A stretch of 9,237 nucleotides of DNA from an uncultured Collinsella sp. (GTDB lineage: Bacteria > Actinomycetota > Coriobacteriia > Coriobacteriales > Coriobacteriaceae): contig CAAESW010000084.1 of the NCBI GenBank assembly GCA_900758845.1, positions 1 to 9,237 of the forward strand, read 5' to 3'. Below, piece by piece: positions 6,745 to 9,237 of this stretch; position 1 is the stretch's first letter; every line of letters begins with the position of its first letter. Under the pieces are notes generated by a model. That model had not been told where the DNA came from. It saw only the letters and a list, made by a program, of their open reading frames with translations, and ran no database searches. The translations under genes and the position numbers were made by a program.

Positions 6745-6806
6745 TGTTGATTGGGGACAGACTTAAATGAGCGTTTTCACGCATTTAAGTCTGTCCCCAA
6801 TCAACA
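6745..6806. repeat. 62-bp palindrome with perfect 25-bp arms, REP/RAYT-like
   Basis: Bases 6745-6769 are the exact reverse complement of 6782-6806, with a 12-base centre (6770-6781). Each arm contains TTGGGGACAGACTTAAATG or its complement. It comes after the ftsH terminator and has no T tract, so it is not an ordinary terminator. The GGGGACAGACTTAA core resembles, from memory, repeats linked to REP-associated tyrosine transposases (RAYT/Y1_Tnp), which are spread between genes. No transposase gene is in the window. It could be a non-autonomous unit moved in trans. Confidence 0.75.
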
Positions 6807-6835
6807 TTGCTGCGGCACTTTGCTCGGCTAAAGCG

Positions 6836-6841
6836 TACAAT
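6836..6841 (+). promoter_or_regulatory. Candidate -10 box for the aminotransferase gene
   Basis: TACAAT, in the context GCGTACAAT, lies 24 bases before the ATG at 6866. No clear -35 is present; its place would be just beyond the right arm of the palindrome. The leader would be about 18 bases. Confidence 0.5.
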
Positions 6842-6853
6842 AGCGCCTATGCG

Positions 6854-6860
6854 AAAGGGG
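6854..6860 (+). promoter_or_regulatory. Ribosome binding site that fixes the aminotransferase start
   Basis: AAAGGGG lies five bases before the ATG at 6866. The frame is open back to an ATG at 6767, but that start lies inside the palindrome and upstream of the -10 box, so 6866 is preferred. Confidence 0.75.
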
Positions 6861-6865
6861 AACAG

Positions 6866-8050
6866 ATGATCAACGAAACTATGTATGCTCGCGGCGCGGA
6901 AAGCTCCATCATCCGTGAGATTTTTAGCTATGGCCTTGAGCGCAAGGCGCAGATCGGTGCGGAAAACGTATTCGATTTTTCGCTGGGCAATCCGAGCGTT
7001 CCGGCGCCCGCTGCTGTGGCTGAGTCGATTAAGAAGGCCCTGGAGCTGCCGAGCGACCAGCTGCACGGCTACACGCCCGCACCGGGCCTGCCGCAATGTC
7101 GTGCCGCTGTGGCCGAATCGCTCAACCGCCGCTTTGGCACGAGCTATGAGGGCAAAGACGTATTTATGACGGTGGGTGCCGCGGCTTCGCTCACCTGCAC
7201 GCTCAACGCCGTTACGAACCCGGGCGACGAGGTTATTGTTATCGCCCCGTACTTTCCGGAGTATCGCGTTTGGATTGAGAAGGCCGGCTGTACGTGTGTT
7301 GAGGCGCTCGCCGATGAAGATACGTTCCAGCTGAGCGTGGACAACGTGCTCAAGGCGATCAGCGATAAGACGGCGGCCGTCATCATTGACTCTCCCAACA
7401 ATCCGACCGGTGCCGTATATACATGCGACACGCTGACGCGACTGGCCAATGTTCTGCGCGAGGCCAACGCTCAGCGCGATCCCGAGAATCCGATTATGCT
7501 CATCTCGGATGAGCCGTACCGCGAGATTGTGTACGGTGCCGAGGTGCCTTGGGTGCCCTCGATCTACGAGCACACCATCGTGTGCTACTCGTATTCCAAG
7601 TCGCTGTCGCTGCCGGGCGAGCGCGTGGGGTGGATCTTGGTTCCCAACACCAATCCGCAGGCTGCCCGTCTGATGCCGGCTGTTGCGGGTGCTGCCCGTA
7701 CGCTAGGTTTTGTATGCGCACCGGCACTCTTCCAGCGCGTAATCATCGATTGCATCGATGAGCCGAGCGATGTCGAGGCCTATGCGCGCAACCGCACCGC
7801 GCTTACCGACGCACTAGCGGAGTACGGCTACACCTATGTTGAGCCGGATGGTGCATTCTACCTGTGGGTGAAGGCGCTGGAACCCGATGCGAATGCGTTT
7901 TGCGAGCGTGCAAAGAAGTATGAGTTGCTTGCGGTTCCCTCGGACAGCTTTGGTATGCCGGGTTGGTTCCGCCTGGGCTATTGCGTGAGTTACGAAACGA
8001 TTATCAATTCGCTACCCGCTTGGAAACAGTTGGCGGACGAGTATCGTTAA
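6866..8050 (+). CDS. Class I PLP-dependent aminotransferase
   Basis: A 394-residue fold-type I aminotransferase (aspartate aminotransferase superfamily) that moves an amino group between an amino acid and a 2-oxo acid in the cytoplasm. Visible features: the N-terminal substrate loop FSLGNPS (38-44); YTPAPGLP (69-76); DSPNNPTG (175-182), with the Asn that holds the PLP O3'; SDEPYRE (214-220), with Asp on the pyridine nitrogen and Tyr; the Schiff-base lysine K245 in YSYSKSLSLPGERVGW; and R369 in FRLGY, which binds the substrate carboxylate. Length is normal. The substrate cannot be set from sequence alone. The family includes aspartate, aromatic and N-acetyl-LL-diaminopimelate aminotransferases, and I give no gene symbol. 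It appears monocistronic, with its own -10 box and a hairpin downstream. Confidence 0.93.
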   Translation: MINETMYARGAESSIIREIFSYGLERKAQIGAENVFDFSLGNPSVPAPAAVAESIKKALELPSDQLHGYTPAPGLPQCRAAVAESLNRRFGTSYEGKDVFMTVGAAASLTCTLNAVTNPGDEVIVIAPYFPEYRVWIEKAGCTCVEALADEDTFQLSVDNVLKAISDKTAAVIIDSPNNPTGAVYTCDTLTRLANVLREANAQRDPENPIMLISDEPYREIVYGAEVPWVPSIYEHTIVCYSYSKSLSLPGERVGWILVPNTNPQAARLMPAVAGAARTLGFVCAPALFQRVIIDCIDEPSDVEAYARNRTALTDALAEYGYTYVEPDGAFYLWVKALEPDANAFCERAKKYELLAVPSDSFGMPGWFRLGYCVSYETIINSLPAWKQLADEYR

Positions 8051-8072
8051 AAGTAAAGCGCTCTGCCTACAA

Positions 8073-8088
8073 TGTTTTACGTGAAACG
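8073..8088. other. parS: parS-like site (candidate ParB centromere)
   Basis: TGTTTTACGTGAAACG differs from the bacterial parS consensus TGTTTCACGTGAAACA at two positions (8078 and 8088). In the 14-bp core GTTTCACGTGAAAC it differs at only one. It lies between genes, 23 bases after the aminotransferase stop. parS is bound by ParB and marks the origin region for chromosome segregation. The tilS-hpt-ftsH cluster and walJ are origin-proximal in Bacillus subtilis, so the position would make sense (inferred). With uniform base use I estimate about 0.0015 such one-mismatch cores by chance in a window of this length. Confidence 0.6.
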
Positions 8089-8115
8089 GGGTTTGGTGTT
8101 AAGCCAGACCCCGTT
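8085..8115 (+). terminator. Terminator-like hairpin after the aminotransferase gene
   Basis: A 12-bp stem (8085-8096 with 8104-8115) has one U.G pair (8093/8107) and a 7-base loop TGTTAAG. The lower stem is AACGGGGT/ACCCCGTT. No T tract follows (GTCATGG), so it is a weak intrinsic terminator at best. It could act as a 3' stabilising hairpin or a Rho-assisted stop. Its left foot overlaps the parS-like site by four bases. Confidence 0.5.
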
Positions 8116-8148
8116 GTCATGGACGTTGTGTCTTTGGGATGGAGTGGT

Positions 8149-8178
8149 TTTACGACTATCGAAGGCTATGCGTACAAT
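8149..8178 (+). promoter_or_regulatory. Promoter of the PHP phosphatase gene
   Basis: TTTACG (8149-8154, four of six matches to TTGACA), then 18 bases, then TACAAT (8173-8178) in the context GCGTACAAT. The -10 box lies 37 bases before the ATG at 8216. It is the best paired -35/-10 in the window. Confidence 0.6.
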
Positions 8179-8215
8179 GAATATAAGCGACGGCCGTGCC
8201 AGATAAGGAGACCTG

Positions 8216-9037
8216 ATGCCCTACCTGCTTTCTTGTGACATTCATACCCATACGATATTCTCTGCGCATGCATATTCGACCATTGAGGAGAATGTGTACT
8301 GGGCGGCAGAGCGTGGCCTGCAGGTGCTCGGATCTGCCGACCATCTGAGCTCTATGGTTACGGCTTGCCCCAATGACCTGCGCAGTTACCAATTCTTTAT
8401 CAACCAGGATATCTGGCCGCGCATTTGGAGCGGCGTGCTGGTGCTGCGTGGTGCCGAGGCCGATATCGTTTCGCTGGACGGAAGCCTGTTTGGCGAGGAC
8501 ACTCCTGTCACGCTCGATATTGCCGGTGATTCGTACAGCCGTCAGCATTCGCTGTTCGATTTGGTTACGCGAAATTTGGATTATTTGGTTGCGAGCGTGC
8601 ATAATCCGCAGATTGCTGAAGGCGCGACGCTGGCCCAGACGACCGAGATGTATATCAATGCCCTGGAGCACCCCAAGGTGTTCATGCTGGGTCACACGGG
8701 GCGTTCGGGCGTGCCGTTCGATATCGACGAGGTGCTGTTGGCAGCTAAGGCCAAGCACAAGGTTATCGAGATCAACAACCATAGTCTTGAACACGGTGTC
8801 GACACTGAGCATTGGGCCGTATGCCGCAAGATCGCCGAGCGCTGCGCCGAGCTGGGCGTGGGCATTGGCGTGTCAACCGATGCCCACATTGGCATGGCCA
8901 TTGGCAAGCTCGATCACGCGCGCAAGATGCTCGACGAGATTCACTTCCCGCTAGATTTGATCGTGACGCGCGACCGCGAGACGCTGCTGCGCGAGATGGC
9001 GGCAGCCGGCGTGTGCGATCTGCGCAATGGGATGTAG
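8216..9037 (+). CDS. PHP-domain metallophosphatase (YcdX-like)
   Basis: A 273-residue PHP-family hydrolase, cytoplasmic, probably a phosphatase or phosphoesterase with three metal ions. All nine ligand positions known from E. coli YcdX can be matched in order: H10 and H12 (DIHTHT), H18, H43 (ADH), E81 (RGAEADI), H129 (ASVHN), H160 (LGHTG), D222 and H224 (STDAH). The gap between E81 and H129 is about 20 residues longer than in YcdX, holding the segment LDGSLFGEDTPVTL. Family length is usually about 245, so this is a slightly extended form. The start is supported by AAGGAG five bases upstream. The natural substrate is not readable from sequence. Histidinol phosphatase is a related PHP activity, but no his genes are nearby. 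It ends in a terminator 20 bases on. Confidence 0.9.
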   Translation: MPYLLSCDIHTHTIFSAHAYSTIEENVYWAAERGLQVLGSADHLSSMVTACPNDLRSYQFFINQDIWPRIWSGVLVLRGAEADIVSLDGSLFGEDTPVTLDIAGDSYSRQHSLFDLVTRNLDYLVASVHNPQIAEGATLAQTTEMYINALEHPKVFMLGHTGRSGVPFDIDEVLLAAKAKHKVIEINNHSLEHGVDTEHWAVCRKIAERCAELGVGIGVSTDAHIGMAIGKLDHARKMLDEIHFPLDLIVTRDRETLLREMAAAGVCDLRNGM

Positions 9038-9057
9038 CGGAGTTTATAAACCAAGCG

Positions 9058-9088
9058 AAGGGGGCGGCCCAGGCGGGTCGCCCCCTTT
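9058..9088 (+). terminator. Rho-independent terminator of the PHP gene
   Basis: A 13-bp stem (9058-9070 with 9075-9087), with one G.U pair (9067/9078), closes on an AGGC loop. It is followed by TTTCTT. It begins 20 bases after the PHP stop and separates that gene from the convergent gene on the right edge. Confidence 0.88.
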
Positions 9089-9115
9089 CTTGTCCCAAAA
9101 ATCTACTGAGGTCGG

Positions 9116-9237
9116 TTAGCGGCGTTCGAGGACCGCTACGGTTTCGACAGTTGTTTCAGTTTCCAAGGGAAGTTCTTTCACTTCCTCACCATCAACAGGC
9201 ACAGGAAAATTGAATACGATCTTCTTTATCCAGCTTC
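9116..9237 (-). CDS. 3' end of an unidentified protein gene, cut by the window edge
   Basis: On the minus strand an open frame enters at 9235 and stops at TAA (9118-9116), giving the last 39 residues, SWIKKIVFNFPVPVDG...VETVAVLERR. It has a beta-strand-like FNFPVPVDG stretch and an acidic, Thr-rich linker. The piece is about 46% GC by count, below the genes to its left, and uses codons such as ACA, ACT and GAA freely. I cannot assign a family. The tail faintly recalls C termini of large serine recombinases and some DNA methyltransferases, from memory only. The gene converges on the PHP gene and is separated from it by a terminator. Lower GC would fit an acquired gene. Confidence 0.6.
   Translation of the reverse strand, partial: SWIKKIVFNFPVPVDGEEVKELPLETETTVETVAVLERR

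Noticed and set aside
4415..6784. A 789-codon open frame on the minus strand opposite hpt and ftsH
   Set aside because: It mirrors the GC-rich codon pattern of ftsH, shows no known domain, and runs through a terminator and a palindrome. ftsH on the other strand is certain.
6767..6865. In-frame upstream extension of the aminotransferase
   Set aside because: It begins inside the palindrome and lies upstream of the -10 box. The ATG at 6866 has AAAGGGG five bases before it.
9227..9235. TTATCCAGC as a DnaA box
   Set aside because: Two mismatches to TTATCCACA, a single copy, inside coding sequence; no cluster of boxes in the window.

Overview
The window looks like a chromosomal core segment of a GC-rich Gram-positive bacterium of the Actinomycetota, most likely class Coriobacteriia and close to Collinsella. 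The reasons are high GC in the long genes, strong AGGAGG-type ribosome binding sites, an actinobacterial-looking 5S rRNA 3' end, the tilS-hpt-ftsH gene order and the family make-up. The taxonomic call is an inference from memory of such genomes, not a database match.

Layout. Bases 1-123 are the 3' end of a 5S rRNA and its terminator, so an rRNA operon enters from the left. Bases 188-655 (minus) encode a small protein of unknown function with one C-terminal membrane segment. It diverges from an hsp20 small heat shock gene (933-1364, plus) across a 277-bp control region holding several inverted repeats. hsp20 converges on a WalJ/YycJ-type metallo-beta-lactamase-fold nuclease gene (1447-2256, minus), with a shared bidirectional terminator between them. 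That gene diverges from tilS (2305-3843), which is followed on the plus strand by hpt (3991-4539) and ftsH (4541-6676). hpt and ftsH are one base apart and have their own extended -10 promoter. After the ftsH terminator comes a 62-bp near-perfect palindrome, then a class I PLP-dependent aminotransferase (6866-8050), a 165-bp spacer with a parS-like site and a hairpin, and a PHP-family metallophosphatase (8216-9037). The right edge carries the 3' end of a less GC-rich minus-strand gene (9116 to beyond 9237).

How the genes relate. tilS (tRNA-Ile2 lysidine synthesis), hpt (purine salvage) and ftsH (membrane AAA+ zinc protease) form a cluster also found near the replication origin in Bacillus subtilis, where WalJ is also origin-proximal. 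Hsp20 and FtsH both serve protein quality control. The aminotransferase and PHP gene look like independent metabolic units with their own TACAAT-type -10 boxes.

No clearly new multi-gene system is visible. The most interesting signals are non-coding: the parS-like site, the 25-bp-arm palindrome resembling REP/RAYT-type elements, and the operator-like and thermometer-like elements upstream of hsp20.
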